Shown piece by piece: positions 9,146-18,466 of a DNA stretch of 64,000 nucleotides. Within the stretch, counting starts at the first letter, position 1. The number at the start of each line of letters is the position of its first letter. Position numbers and translations under genes: made by a program. This DNA is from Bacteroidota bacterium. GTDB lineage: Bacteria > Bacteroidota > Rhodothermia > Rhodothermales > Bin80. Under the pieces are notes generated by a model. That model saw only the letters and a program-made list of their open reading frames with translations, searched no databases and had not been told where the DNA came from. The stretch spans positions 1-64,000 of the forward strand of contig JAPPGC010000047.1 in assembly GCA_028875125.1 (NCBI GenBank), in the 5' to 3' direction.

Positions 9146-9613
9146 ATGCATTTCTCGATGAAGTGGAATTGGATTATTATGTTATTGATATTTGCCGCTT
9201 GCCAGGCAGAGGTTGAACCTCCTGTAGAATCTACGCAGGCGGAGGCGTACATGCCGTCTACATCCGCAGAGGGGGCTGCTGTGTACATCATCGCACCAGA
9301 GGATGGATCTGTTGTACAGAGTGGTGCGGTTACGGTCAAGTTTGGACTATCTGGAATGGGGGTTGCACCGGCAGGTATAGAATTTGACAACTCGGGGCAT
9401 CATCATCTTTTGGTTAATGCAGAAGAGTTGCCGCCAATGGATATGCCAATCCCTACGGACTCGGTACATCTCCACTTTGGCCTTGGTCAGACGGAAACCA
9501 CGTTGGACCTCAGCCCGGGCACGTACACACTCCAACTAGTATTGGGTGACTATGCCCACATACCACACGATCCTCCGGTGATGTCTGAACCGATCACGAT
9601 CAAGGTTAAGTAG
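9146..9613 (+). CDS. DUF4399 lipoprotein
   Basis: The 155-residue protein has a short lipoprotein signal (MLLIFAACQ, Cys near residue 19). A DUF4399 domain follows: VYIIAPEDGSVVQSG, VKFGLSGMGVAPAG, NSGHHHLLVN, HLHFGLGQTETTLDL, YTLQLVLGDYAHIPH and PVMSEPITIKV. The repeated His-rich loops could bind a metal, but the family's function is not established. It is likely anchored in the periplasm or outer membrane. It is divergent from tsaE and 169 bp ahead of the photolyase; a second in-frame ATG lies at 9158. Confidence 0.85.
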   Translation: MHFSMKWNWIIMLLIFAACQAEVEPPVESTQAEAYMPSTSAEGAAVYIIAPEDGSVVQSGAVTVKFGLSGMGVAPAGIEFDNSGHHHLLVNAEELPPMDMPIPTDSVHLHFGLGQTETTLDLSPGTYTLQLVLGDYAHIPHDPPVMSEPITIKVK

Positions 9614-9782
9614 CATAACAGTCGGTTACTCTGTCAGACTGAGGTTTACTTTCGCGGATTATGAATTCAGCCCCATATGCTCGCCTGTCCGGGGTTTGAT
9701 ATTATTAGCTCAACTGCCCGGTTGTGAATCGTGTAGACGGATTCAATTTGGTGAACCGAAGGCTTGAGACGCTTCAAAATGC

Positions 9783-11225
9783 ATGGCATGGGGTATGCGG
9801 AATACTCTAGCAGGAGGAACCGTTTTGTGGCTGCGTCGGGATCTCCGGTTGCGGGATCAGCCTGCATGGAGGGCGGCACTTGAAGAAGATGGTCCTGTTT
9901 GGCCGGTCTTTATTCTTGATCCGCTCATTGAAAAGACCTACGGAGCAGCACCTAAGTGGAGGTTGGGAGAAAGCTTGCGGTCATTGGCAAGTAGTCTCAG
10001 AAAGCATAAGAGTCGGCTGCTGCTTCGACGCGGAGATCCCTTGCGGGTCTTGCGGTCTTTGATCGCGGAGACTGGAGCACGGCGCGTTGTGTGGTCTAGA
10101 CTTTACGATCCCATGTCAATTGACAGAGACGAGAGAATAAAATCGGAATTGAATGCCCAGGGCATTAGGGTCTTCGAGGTAAACTCCGGTCTGTTATTCG
10201 AGCCCTGGACAGTTGAGACGCAGCAGGGGCAGTTCTACAGGGTCTTCACGCCTTTTTGGAAAGCTGTGCAGCACAGGGATATCGGGCAACCATTAGGCTC
10301 CCCAGATGATCTTTCTCCGCCTGACAATTGGCCCGCGAGCGATGAGCTTTCTGATTGGCGCCTTGGTGCTGAAATGGGACGCGGAGCGGCCATTGTTTCC
10401 CGCTATGCAAAGGTGGGAGAGCATGCGGCCAATGAGCGGCTTGATCGTTTTATCGTAGACGCAATAGGGTGCTACAAATCCGAGAGGGACTATTTGGGGC
10501 AGGATTCAACTTCAAAGCTGTCTGAAAATCTGACCTACGGGGAAATATCACCACACAGGCTCTGGTATGCTGCGAAAAATGCCATGGAGGGCGAGCGTGC
10601 CGCAGAAGCCAAGTACTTTCTTCGAGAGATAGCATGGAGAGAATTCGCATATCACCTTCTCTATCATACTCCGCATATTGTTGAAGCGAACTGGCGTTCC
10701 GAGTGGGATAATTTTCCGTGGCGGAATGACAACGAGGATGCAGAAGCTTGGCGACGCGGAATGACGGGCACTGAGATCGTCGATGCCGCTATGCGTGAAA
10801 TGTATACGACAGGTACTATGCATAATCGAGCCCGCATGTTAGTGGCCAGCTTTTTAACCAAACATCTGATGACCGGGTGGTGGGTCGGAGAGGCATGGTT
10901 CCGCGAGTGTTTGATCGACTGGGATATCGCGTCCAATGCAATGGGATGGCAGTGGGTAGCCGGTTCGGGTCCTGATGCTGCCCCTTATTTCAGGATCTTC
11001 AATCCTGAGCTCCAGGCCGAGAAGTTTGATGCTGATAGGCGGTACAGGGATAGATTTCTAGCCGAGGGTCGCAGACTGCCTCATCCTAATGCATTGGATT
11101 TTTTTGAAGCTGCACCCAAGTCGTGGTCCCTGACTCCGGATCAAGAGTACCCTCGCCCGATCATTGACATGAGTTCCGGGAGGCAGCGGGCGCTAGAGGC
11201 TTATAAGGGGTATCGGAATAGGTGA
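9783..11225 (+). CDS. phrB: deoxyribodipyrimidine photolyase (cryptochrome/photolyase family)
   Basis: The 480-residue flavoprotein repairs UV cyclobutane dimers with blue light. The N-terminal antenna domain opens with TVLWLRRDLRLRDQPAW (residues 13-29). The C-terminal FAD domain shows YGEISPHRLW, FLREIAWREFAYHLL, GMTGTEIVDAAMREMY, TGTMHNRARMLVASFL, and the signature DIASNAMGWQWVAGSG followed by DAAPYFRIFNP. These are the class I CPD photolyase marks. Start ATG 9783 is used; M5 at 9795 is an alternative. It appears to be a single-gene unit. Confidence 0.93.
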   Translation: MAWGMRNTLAGGTVLWLRRDLRLRDQPAWRAALEEDGPVWPVFILDPLIEKTYGAAPKWRLGESLRSLASSLRKHKSRLLLRRGDPLRVLRSLIAETGARRVVWSRLYDPMSIDRDERIKSELNAQGIRVFEVNSGLLFEPWTVETQQGQFYRVFTPFWKAVQHRDIGQPLGSPDDLSPPDNWPASDELSDWRLGAEMGRGAAIVSRYAKVGEHAANERLDRFIVDAIGCYKSERDYLGQDSTSKLSENLTYGEISPHRLWYAAKNAMEGERAAEAKYFLREIAWREFAYHLLYHTPHIVEANWRSEWDNFPWRNDNEDAEAWRRGMTGTEIVDAAMREMYTTGTMHNRARMLVASFLTKHLMTGWWVGEAWFRECLIDWDIASNAMGWQWVAGSGPDAAPYFRIFNPELQAEKFDADRRYRDRFLAEGRRLPHPNALDFFEAAPKSWSLTPDQEYPRPIIDMSSGRQRALEAYKGYRNR

Positions 11226-11272
11226 TATCTGCAAGTCACACTGGCATGGCAGAGGAACCAAGTACAGCAGAC

Positions 11273-11542
11273 TCAGACTGGATTCTGTTGTAAGTACATC
11301 TGGTAGCGGCGGTACAAACCACTCGCAATAACCACTGCGAATATAAAGTATGGCTCTATCGTAAATTCAGAAGTTTCGGCAATTTCTATGGCCCAAAGCA
11401 TACCAAATCCCAAACCAACTGCCATGGTGTAATAAAGCTTGGACTTTGGGGAATTCCTTTGCGTCCATAAATCACGGCCACCGTGCCAAGCGAGAGCGCC
11501 CAGAAGGAGAACAAAAACCAGGATCAGTATTGCCAACTGCAT
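11273..11542 (-). CDS. small hypothetical membrane protein
   Basis: The 89-residue protein is not recognised. It shows three likely membrane segments: LAILILVFVLLLGALAWHG (residues 3-21), YTMAVGLGFGMLWAIEIA (38-55) and IEPYFIFAVVIASGLYRRY (62-80). Short basic linkers lie between (TQRNSPKSKLYY). The frame is open across the whole length and starts at ATG, with convergent transcription to the photolyase. It could be a small inner-membrane helper protein; no neighbour hints at a role. Confidence 0.6.
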   Translation of the reverse strand: MQLAILILVFVLLLGALAWHGGRDLWTQRNSPKSKLYYTMAVGLGFGMLWAIEIAETSEFTIEPYFIFAVVIASGLYRRYQMYLQQNPV

Positions 11543-11721
11543 CTCTTTACCGGCTGTGTGCAGTTGGAATGTATTTAATTTGGGGAATGTTCCCGCCAGT
11601 ATCCATCACAGGAATCAAGGAGGTCGAATAACAGCGCGACGTAGTGGAGCTCATTTCCGTTGCGCTATAGGTCTTACTGGGTAGGGTTGCACTGAGCAGC
11701 GAATCTGACCGAAATCAGGTA

Positions 11722-12468
11722 CTAATGCGTGAGTGTATAGAAGATGAAGTTGATAGCCATCTGGAAACTCACGGTTGAGGCAGATCCCAGATTGCGGCCG
11801 CCGGGCCACTCCCATCCATCACCAATGTCCTGGTTATAGCATATGACGATTGCGGGTCGACCTGCATCATCAAATACGGCATAGTAGATGTCATCTTCCG
11901 GGGAGAAACGCGTCTCGCTCCATCGCCAGTTACCGCCATTCTTTGTTGAAATCGCGGCATCCGGGTCGACATCGTAGTAGATCTGCCAGATTGGATGATC
12001 GGCAGTTAATTCCACCGGCTCACGATCCGGATAAACCCGCTTAATGTTGTCGTACATGTTACTCCACTGTGGTCCGACATACCCGCGGCCATAGTCATGG
12101 AAATCATCAATAATGAGAAATCCACCCCGATCAAGGTAGCGGCGCAAGTTGGCTACTTCTTCTTCGTTCGTGCGCCAATATCCAGGTTCAGTTAAGTACA
12201 GCACGGCGTACTCGAAAATTCGGTCGTCCGTCAGTGCGACGACCACTGGCGGCCCCTCCAATCGAAGCCCGGTTGTCCGACTGATTGCTTCGTGCAGGTT
12301 GTATTCTGCTGTTGGATAGTCTGTGGCCCAGGCATTGCTTCGATATCCCGGATGACTTTCGTACCAAACTCTTGCAAATTGAAAGCCAGAATCCTGTCCA
12401 TTTGCCTGTATCGCACAGGTAGTACTCAGCAGCAGGGCTGATGATAAAGTCAGGATCCGGTTGAACAT
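11722..12468 (-). CDS. exported DUF4159-domain protein
   Basis: The 248-residue protein has a Sec signal peptide (residues 1 to about 24) and then a DUF4159 domain. Markers are FQFARVWYESHPGYRSNAW, the TDYPTAEYNLHEAI segment, LYLTEPGYWRTNEEE, LRRYLDRGGFLIIDDFHDY and HPIWQIYYDV, ending with WEWPGGRN. DUF4159 resembles a ThuA/glutamine-amidotransferase-like Rossmann fold of unknown activity. It is often found with MoxR/VWA genes, which are absent here. It follows the Tat-type aminotransferase by 17 bp on the same strand and is probably co-transcribed with it. Confidence 0.85.
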   Translation of the reverse strand: MFNRILTLSSALLLSTTCAIQANGQDSGFQFARVWYESHPGYRSNAWATDYPTAEYNLHEAISRTTGLRLEGPPVVVALTDDRIFEYAVLYLTEPGYWRTNEEEVANLRRYLDRGGFLIIDDFHDYGRGYVGPQWSNMYDNIKRVYPDREPVELTADHPIWQIYYDVDPDAAISTKNGGNWRWSETRFSPEDDIYYAVFDDAGRPAIVICYNQDIGDGWEWPGGRNLGSASTVSFQMAINFIFYTLTH

Positions 12469-12485
12469 ATTCCCCGCAGCGGTTG

Positions 12486-13595
12486 CTAATAACGCGTTGA
12501 TGAGCTCATAACCTTCGGGAAAACCTCCGTAAATCTTGCCATCTCCTCTTCATTCCCAATACTGAGGCGACACCAGTCCAGAAATGGAGGGAATGGCCGT
12601 CCAACCAGGATACCTTGGGAAGCCATGGACCTTTGAAATTCCTCGATCCCTCGGCCAAGATGGAAGAATACAAAGTTCGTATGTGACTCAATGACTTCAT
12701 GTCCCCAGCCGCGAAGCGCAGCCGTGATTTGGTTGCGACCGGCCTCAAGTTGTGTCTTACTGTAATGCAAGAAGCGTTCGTCATTAAGAGAGGCAATTGC
12801 AGCCCGTAGTCCCAGAATATTAACGGCCATGGGAGTACGATGTGTACGAAGTCGCTCGGCGATATCGGGGCGTGCGATTGCGTATCCCACACGTAGTCCG
12901 GCTAAGCCGTACACTTTCGAGAATGTTCTCGAAACAATGACATTTGCGCCCGCCTTTACAAGGGGCACAGCAGTACTGTATCTGGAGTGATTGACCAGCT
13001 CGTAATAGGCTTCATCAACCAGAATTGTGCATCGTTTGGAGACTTCTAAACAAAAGTCATTCAGCTCCTCTTTGTCGCAGATACTGCCCGTTGGGTTATT
13101 GGGGTTGCACACGAAAACCAGCTTCACATCCTTGGTTGTGCGCATATCCATGGCGGACAGGTCGAGGCTCTTGTCGGACTTAAGCGGCACACGATGCACG
13201 CGTGCTTGAATGGATTTCGCCGATGTCTCCATACCCTCATAGGTCGGATAACCCGTAACGACCTCCCCGCCACTGAGCCCATAAGCCAGCGCCGCCATGC
13301 GAAGGACTTCGGTAGATCCAGCTCCAAGGACTACATGTTCAGGCCTCAACCCCTCGCGAGCTGCAATCATAGCTTCCAGGTTCTGAGCGACGGCAGATCC
13401 TGCGTACAGATTGGTTTCGTTCAAGGCATCAACTACGGCCGTACGTGCGGACTGTGCGGGTGCATACGGGTTTTCATTGCTGTGTAGACGAATCGGGTTG
13501 TCGCTTCTGTGCGTTGCAAATCCAGGAATAGGCAAGAATGGCAGTGCTGCACCAACGGCACTGAGGCGAAGCCAGTCGCGGCGGCTGATGGACAT
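12486..13595 (-). CDS. Tat-exported HisC-like PLP aminotransferase
   Basis: The 369-residue fold-type I aminotransferase resembles histidinol-phosphate aminotransferase. The PLP lysine is K227 in SRTFSKVYGLAGLRVGYA; CNPNNPTG (163-170) and DEAYYE (194-199) are also present. Unlike ordinary HisC it starts with a twin-arginine signal, SRRDWLRLSAVGAALPFLP (residues 4-22), followed by an apparent cleavage region (GFATH). Tat export carries folded, cofactor-loaded enzymes, so a periplasmic aminotransferase is plausible; its substrate is unknown. No his genes are adjacent. The DUF4159 gene follows closely. Confidence 0.85.
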   Translation of the reverse strand: MSISRRDWLRLSAVGAALPFLPIPGFATHRSDNPIRLHSNENPYAPAQSARTAVVDALNETNLYAGSAVAQNLEAMIAAREGLRPEHVVLGAGSTEVLRMAALAYGLSGGEVVTGYPTYEGMETSAKSIQARVHRVPLKSDKSLDLSAMDMRTTKDVKLVFVCNPNNPTGSICDKEELNDFCLEVSKRCTILVDEAYYELVNHSRYSTAVPLVKAGANVIVSRTFSKVYGLAGLRVGYAIARPDIAERLRTHRTPMAVNILGLRAAIASLNDERFLHYSKTQLEAGRNQITAALRGWGHEVIESHTNFVFFHLGRGIEEFQRSMASQGILVGRPFPPFLDWCRLSIGNEEEMARFTEVFPKVMSSSTRY

Positions 13596-13730
13596 TTCGG
13601 ATTGGGATAATGGTGGTCTACAATCTACGAATAGCTGTTCTTATATAAATGGTTGTCTTTAAGGAATGTAATGACCAAGGCGGCTGAGGTCGGGGGCGAA
13701 CAGACCAAGCCAGTTATCCAGCTATCGTCT

Positions 13731-14726
13731 TTAGCAGTCCACCCAGACATCTTTTTGCTCACTCTGGAAACAAGCGTCAATAACATGCATGTTACACATA
13801 GCGTCAGAAATGGGGGCAAGAAGGGGTTCACCATCAATCGCAGCTGCAGCGAAGTGATCGCACTGCTCTGCATACTGATCTGCCGGTCCACTTTCATGGA
13901 TGCTGTACTCGCTGCCATTCTGGTACTCCATACGCACGGTTTCGTCAGGCGGTGCATTGAAAGGTGTGTGTAAGGTGATTTGACCATGGCTGCCCACCAG
14001 GATGACACGCTGGTAGCGCTGCATTTGCGTCGCACACACGACTGTTGCACTCCCTTGCGGGAAATCCATAAGGATCGTAGTAAAGGTGTCTGTTCCGAAT
14101 TCGGGATGCCGCGCCATGCGTGCGCAAACTCGCCGTGGTTCGCCTTCAAATAACCAGCGTGCAACGGAGATTCCGTAACAGCCAATATCCATCAAGGCAC
14201 CTCCTCCAAACGCCAGCATGTTCCGAATATTGCCTGGGTCTTTGTTGTCATAGGAAAAATGTACATGGATGCTTTGAAGATCTCCGATACTCTTGGAGCG
14301 AATGAGATGGCGTGTACGCTTCCACTGAGGATGGTATCGATACATGAAGGCCTCCGAAACCAATTGCTTTGGATATTGCTTGGAGATTCGCTGGAGTTTT
14401 GTTACCTCCATCTCATTCATCCCCAGGGGCTTTTCGCAGAGTACATGTTTCCCTGCTTCCAAGGCTAAGGAGGCCCATTCAACATGCAAGTGGTTAGGTA
14501 ACGGGATATAGATGGCATCAATTTCTCTCAGATTAATCAGATCCTCATATGATGGGCAGACAACGGGGATTTGATGTATCTGGGCAACCTGGCGGGCCAC
14601 TGCAACATCTCTGGAGGCAATGGCCGTCACTGTGCCACGTTGACTCTTTTGAATGGCGGGTATGACCTTTTGCCGGGCTATTCGTGCACTCGACAGAATT
14701 CCCCAGTGTAGTTTTTTGCTATTCAT
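13731..14726 (-). CDS. Gfo/Idh/MocA-family NAD(P)-dependent oxidoreductase
   Basis: The 331-residue protein has an N-terminal Rossmann domain (WGILSSARIARQKVIPAI, residues 8-25; ASRDVAVARQVA) and the family hallmarks PLPNHLHVEWASLALEAG and HVLCEKPLGMNEME. The EKPLG lysine is the usual catalytic residue, and GGGALMDIGCYGISVARWLF is the conserved dimer/active-site segment. Such enzymes oxidise or reduce sugars, inositol or dihydrodiols; substrate cannot be assigned. The start ATG overlaps the end of a small upstream frame by 8 bp. Confidence 0.88.
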   Translation of the reverse strand: MNSKKLHWGILSSARIARQKVIPAIQKSQRGTVTAIASRDVAVARQVAQIHQIPVVCPSYEDLINLREIDAIYIPLPNHLHVEWASLALEAGKHVLCEKPLGMNEMEVTKLQRISKQYPKQLVSEAFMYRYHPQWKRTRHLIRSKSIGDLQSIHVHFSYDNKDPGNIRNMLAFGGGALMDIGCYGISVARWLFEGEPRRVCARMARHPEFGTDTFTTILMDFPQGSATVVCATQMQRYQRVILVGSHGQITLHTPFNAPPDETVRMEYQNGSEYSIHESGPADQYAEQCDHFAAAAIDGEPLLAPISDAMCNMHVIDACFQSEQKDVWVDC

Positions 14727-14874
14727 TTCTCGATTTACTCCTCAGGTGTAGCAAGTTATTTCTTTTCCACCTACGACTTGAGTGCTTCACGTTCAATTCC
14801 CATTGCCTGATCTTGCGCTCCATTGTACCCAGCACCTTGGAAAGGGGGTCAATCATCGTTCGCAGACGTGCCAT
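14719..14874 (-). CDS. possible small helical ORF overlapping the oxidoreductase start
   Basis: A 51-codon frame starting at ATG 14874 (MARLRTMIDPLSKVLG, then a basic tail RRWKRNNLLHL) ends in TAG, and ATGAATAG is shared with the next gene's start. The frame is open further upstream to a TAA near 14940 (RDFLDKAIELVEE). It looks amphipathic and coiled, but no family is recognised, and it may be a remnant or chance frame. The rest of 14875-15160 shows nothing I can support. Confidence 0.25.
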   Translation of the reverse strand: MARLRTMIDPLSKVLGTMERKIRQWELNVKHSSRRWKRNNLLHLRSKSRNE

Positions 14875-15160
14875 CGCTTCTTCCACCAATTCAATCGCTT
14901 TGTCCAGAAAATCGCGATCTCCGATATACCGGTTACTTTATTGAACGGCAGGATTAATTGTCGCGCCATTGATTCGCCCCCCAAAGAGAAGCGGACACTT
15001 CGATTTGCTCTGCGAAAATCTGTCGGGAATCGGGCGTGGCACAAGACATGGGGTCTACGCAAAATTCATCTAACTTACGCGCTTGGAACTTATTAAGTGG
15101 TTTAAATGTCTCAGCCTTCTGCCATGGCGAGTGTCCTCGTTTTGGGTAACAACTTCTGCG

Positions 15161-15616
15161 ATGCGAACCCACCGACTATTGCCTGTAGTACTAAGCCTGA
15201 GCCTACTACTCAGTGCTATCGGACCTTTGTTACAGGCAGACTGCTCGCGAGGTGATCACAACTCGCACATGCCTGCGGACCATCATTCCACAGGAATGCA
15301 TTCCCAGGCCTCCACTCATGGACAGGATCTCCCCTGTCCACCCGACCACGATTCCACACCCGCGGAATCAGTGCCTTGTCCGCAGCACACTGTGGCTTGC
15401 TGTGCATTTCAAGCAGTGCCTGCCGCCAAGATGGCAACCATACTGATTGAATCTTCTCGATCCTCATCGGGTGAACAGATCTTATCCCGCCTCCCCGATA
15501 CCTTATCTGAGGTGGGCTCCAGGACAAGTTCAATTCGGCCCATCTCTGCACTACGATGCTCTGCCTGTCTCCCTTCCTCTGATAGGCAAGCCATACACAG
15601 CACCTTTCTGATCTGA
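15161..15616 (+). CDS. exported Cys/His-rich protein heading the Cus efflux operon
   Basis: From ATG 15161 the 151-residue protein has a signal peptide (MRTHRLLPVVLSLSLLLSAI.., cut near residue 26). A mature region rich in potential metal ligands follows: DHNSHMPADHHSTGMHS, LPCPPDHD, PCPQHTVACCAF and a later CSAC. The frame is open upstream, but this Met best fits export. Similar short Cys/His proteins commonly precede RND heavy-metal systems, and a periplasmic metal-binding or buffering role is inferred. It lies 87 bp before the TolC-like gene on the same strand. Confidence 0.6.
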   Translation: MRTHRLLPVVLSLSLLLSAIGPLLQADCSRGDHNSHMPADHHSTGMHSQASTHGQDLPCPPDHDSTPAESVPCPQHTVACCAFQAVPAAKMATILIESSRSSSGEQILSRLPDTLSEVGSRTSSIRPISALRCSACLPSSDRQAIHSTFLI

Positions 15617-15703
15617 TAGGCTTCTGGTTGCGCCTGTTTCATGGGGTGTAGGTTCGCTGCACCTCCGTGTTGATGCACAATTAGACCTATTGTTCAGGAA
15701 GTC

Positions 15704-17014
15704 ATGAAGTTAATCCATTTCGCTGGCGTAACCTGCGTCAGCCTGCTATTACTCTTACTGCCAATCCAAGTCCGTGGCCAAGATCCACCTGATACACCGG
15801 CCGACACATTGCTACGGCTTGGAGATCTCCTAGCAGAAGTACGGACAAATAATCCGTTGCTAAACGCTTCACACCTAGAGGCGAAAGCACTGGCTACACG
15901 AAGCGCGCAGATATCCGCACTCCCGGATCCATCGGTGACAATCGCCTACCGGCCTGTGCCCATTCTAACCGCGCACGGTACCATACGTAGCCAGTGGAGT
16001 ATAGAGCAAGAATTTCCCTATCCCGGCAAATTGGGACTTCGGGGATCCATCGCAGATCTAACTGCGGATATTGAAAGCTTTGCAGCCGCAACCCTTGAAG
16101 TAGACCTTCTACTCCAGGTCAAACACGCCTACTTTGAGCTCTATCGTATCCAACAGCAGGAATCACGTATTCTCGCCTTCGCGGACAGACTCCGAAACTT
16201 TGAAGAAGCCGCCGCAACGCGATACGAAGTGGGTGCCGGTGTTCAACAGGCAATTCTGAAGACGCAACTGGAGAAGAATTCCCTATCCCGCTTGCAACTT
16301 GAGTTATCCATAGAACGACGAACAGCTACTGAGACCCTGGCCCGTTTGTTGAATCGTCCCATATCCACCGACTCCAGAGTCTCTGTAGCTGTTGAGGGTC
16401 TATCCTATGTTGAGATTGATGCAATCGATCTACTTGAACTAGCTCTCGATCAGCAACCCGAGGTCAGTGCTTTGGGCACGGCCGCAAAACGTGCCGAGGA
16501 AGAAATTGAACTTGCACGCAAACAGTTCAAGCCAAATTTCCGGTTCGGTATCACTTATTTCGATGTCGGCCGTGCTGATGTGCCATCCACGGCTTCGGGC
16601 CGCGATGCCCTCGGAATCAGTGCAACGATAAGCATACCCCTTCAGCGCAACCGATTGCGGGCTCAGTTGGAAGAAGCCCGTGTGCGTCGCAGCCAAGTCC
16701 ATGCCCGCCAGGAAGCTGTCACTACCTCGATAGTGACTCAAGTTGCGGACCTAATGCATCAATTGCGCGGGGAAGCACGACAGCTGGAGCTCTTCAAGGA
16801 AGCCCTGATCCCTCAGGCTGAAACTGCACTCCAAGCTACCCTCAACTCTTACACGACGGGACGCACCGATTTCCTGGACCTGCTTGATTCGGAACGCACA
16901 CTGTTCTCACTAGGCATGAGTTACGACAATACACTTGCCCGCTACCTCCGGGCAACTGCAGGACTTGAACGGGCTCTCGGTGTGGATGCTCTCGCCGATC
17001 TGATCACTCACTAA
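15704..17014 (+). CDS. TolC-family outer-membrane efflux protein (CusC/CzcC-like)
   Basis: The 436-residue protein has a signal peptide (KLIHFAGVTCVSLLLLLLPI, ending near GQ26) and two copies of the outer-membrane-factor repeat. EVRTNNPLLNASHLEAKALATRS marks the first, with VKHAYFELYRIQQQESRI; LELALDQQPEVSALGTAAKRAEEEIELA marks the second, with SYTTGRTDFLDLLDSERTLF. This architecture forms the trimeric alpha-barrel exit duct of RND pumps. It is followed by the adaptor 33 bp downstream and the CusA-type pump, forming a complete CBA efflux system. Confidence 0.88.
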   Translation: MKLIHFAGVTCVSLLLLLLPIQVRGQDPPDTPADTLLRLGDLLAEVRTNNPLLNASHLEAKALATRSAQISALPDPSVTIAYRPVPILTAHGTIRSQWSIEQEFPYPGKLGLRGSIADLTADIESFAAATLEVDLLLQVKHAYFELYRIQQQESRILAFADRLRNFEEAAATRYEVGAGVQQAILKTQLEKNSLSRLQLELSIERRTATETLARLLNRPISTDSRVSVAVEGLSYVEIDAIDLLELALDQQPEVSALGTAAKRAEEEIELARKQFKPNFRFGITYFDVGRADVPSTASGRDALGISATISIPLQRNRLRAQLEEARVRRSQVHARQEAVTTSIVTQVADLMHQLRGEARQLELFKEALIPQAETALQATLNSYTTGRTDFLDLLDSERTLFSLGMSYDNTLARYLRATAGLERALGVDALADLITH

Positions 17015-17047
17015 GATGTCTCCGGCATCTGTTTAACACGAATTGCC

Positions 17048-18400
17048 ATGAAATTGAAACAACATTTCAAACATATATGGATTCTTCTGCTTCTCGTACT
17101 TATTCTCGTTTGTGGCTTTTTCCTCGGCCGCATTTCGATTGACGAAGGAGTAACGGAATCTCAAGAATCACCTCCACTTGAACAAAGACAGGTTCTTTAT
17201 TGGCAGGCCCCCATGGATCCGGAGGAGATCTACGACCGTCCCGGCAAGTCGAAGATGGGAATGGACCTGGTTCTCGTCTACGCAGACGAGGACCGAACAG
17301 AGTCTGACAGTACCGTCTCCATTGACCCTGCCGTGGTGCAGAATATGGGAGTCCGAACCGGACATGTCCAGCGATTGGATTTCACGCGCACTATCCGTAC
17401 GGTCGGTGAGGTTCAATACGACGAAGAACGGCTCTATGTGGTCAATACAAAGATCTCTGGATGGATAGAAAATCTTTATGTCCATTTCGTGGGAGACCAG
17501 ATCCAGGCGGGAGATCCGATCCTTGAGATCTATTCACCGGAATTGGTCACGACGCAGCAAGAGTATGTGCTGGCACTTAAGAACTTTGAGTTGGTCTCTC
17601 AGAGCACCGTGGCCTCAGTCATAGAAGATGCCGAGAAACTACTGGCATCAGCCCGTACGCGTCTCGAATACTGGGACATTCCTGCATCAGAGATCGAGCA
17701 CTTGGCACAAACCGGCGAAGTCAGGAAAACGATTGTTCTCACCGCTCCGGCAACAGGAATTGTTGTAGAAAGAAATGCAATTGAAGGCGCATATGTTGAG
17801 GTTGGCGAAGATCTGTTCAGGATCGCTGATTTGCGGACGGTTTGGGTGCATGCCAGCTTCTATGACAATGAAGTGCCGTGGATTAGTGATGGGCAGCCAG
17901 TCGAAATGGAATTGTCCTATTTGCCGGGCAAGACCTATACCGGCAGGGTATCCTATGTGTACCCATATCTGAGAGAAAGGGCCCGTGATGTCCATGTTCG
18001 TCTGATCTTTTCCAACCCGGATCTGGATTTAAAACCGGGCATGTATGCCAATGTACAGCTCCATGGCAAAGTCATTCCCGATGCGGTTGTCGTACCGTCC
18101 GAGGCGGTAATCCGATCAGGAGCACGTGCTATTGTATTTGTTGTCCGTGGGGAGGGTCGATTTGCGCCCCGCGAAGTCTCGCTTGGCGAAGAAGGTGGCC
18201 CCAACAACAACTATATCCGAATCCTACGAGGGCTGCAGGGAAGTGAGGAGATTGTAACCTCCGCCCAGTTCATGTTAGACAGCGAGAGCCGCTTGCAGGA
18301 AGCGATTCGCAAGATGCTTCAAGGACAGACATCCCCGGAAGAAGCGGAGGCAGGGATGCATTCCAGAGTGACCGAGCCGGAAGAACATATGCATCATTGA
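17048..18400 (+). CDS. cusB: RND periplasmic adaptor, CusB-like (Cu/Ag efflux)
   Basis: The 450-residue membrane-fusion protein has an N-terminal membrane anchor (residues 9-28). A heavy-metal-binding motif follows, YWQAPMDPEEIYDRPGKSK (51-69) then MGMDLV, which parallels the PM..GKS..MDM segment of E. coli CusB. Barrel-sandwich and beta-barrel domains follow (SGWIENLYVHFVGDQIQAG, APATGIVVERNAIEGAYVE, DLRTVWVHASFYDNEV). The Met-based motif favours Cu(I)/Ag(I) over Zn/Co. The C-terminus is His-rich (EEHMHH). It should link the pump to the TolC-like duct. Confidence 0.88.
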   Translation: MKLKQHFKHIWILLLLVLILVCGFFLGRISIDEGVTESQESPPLEQRQVLYWQAPMDPEEIYDRPGKSKMGMDLVLVYADEDRTESDSTVSIDPAVVQNMGVRTGHVQRLDFTRTIRTVGEVQYDEERLYVVNTKISGWIENLYVHFVGDQIQAGDPILEIYSPELVTTQQEYVLALKNFELVSQSTVASVIEDAEKLLASARTRLEYWDIPASEIEHLAQTGEVRKTIVLTAPATGIVVERNAIEGAYVEVGEDLFRIADLRTVWVHASFYDNEVPWISDGQPVEMELSYLPGKTYTGRVSYVYPYLRERARDVHVRLIFSNPDLDLKPGMYANVQLHGKVIPDAVVVPSEAVIRSGARAIVFVVRGEGRFAPREVSLGEEGGPNNNYIRILRGLQGSEEIVTSAQFMLDSESRLQEAIRKMLQGQTSPEEAEAGMHSRVTEPEEHMHH

Positions 18401-18466
18401 GATGGATCGTAGTAGATATCTCGTCAAGCCTGAACAGGCGATTCTGGACGCTCAAACAAGATCATC

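Noticed and set aside
13625-14185. 186-codon minus-strand frame in the oxidoreductase region
   Set aside because: It is in a shifted frame of the clear Gfo/Idh/MocA gene; the product has no motif.
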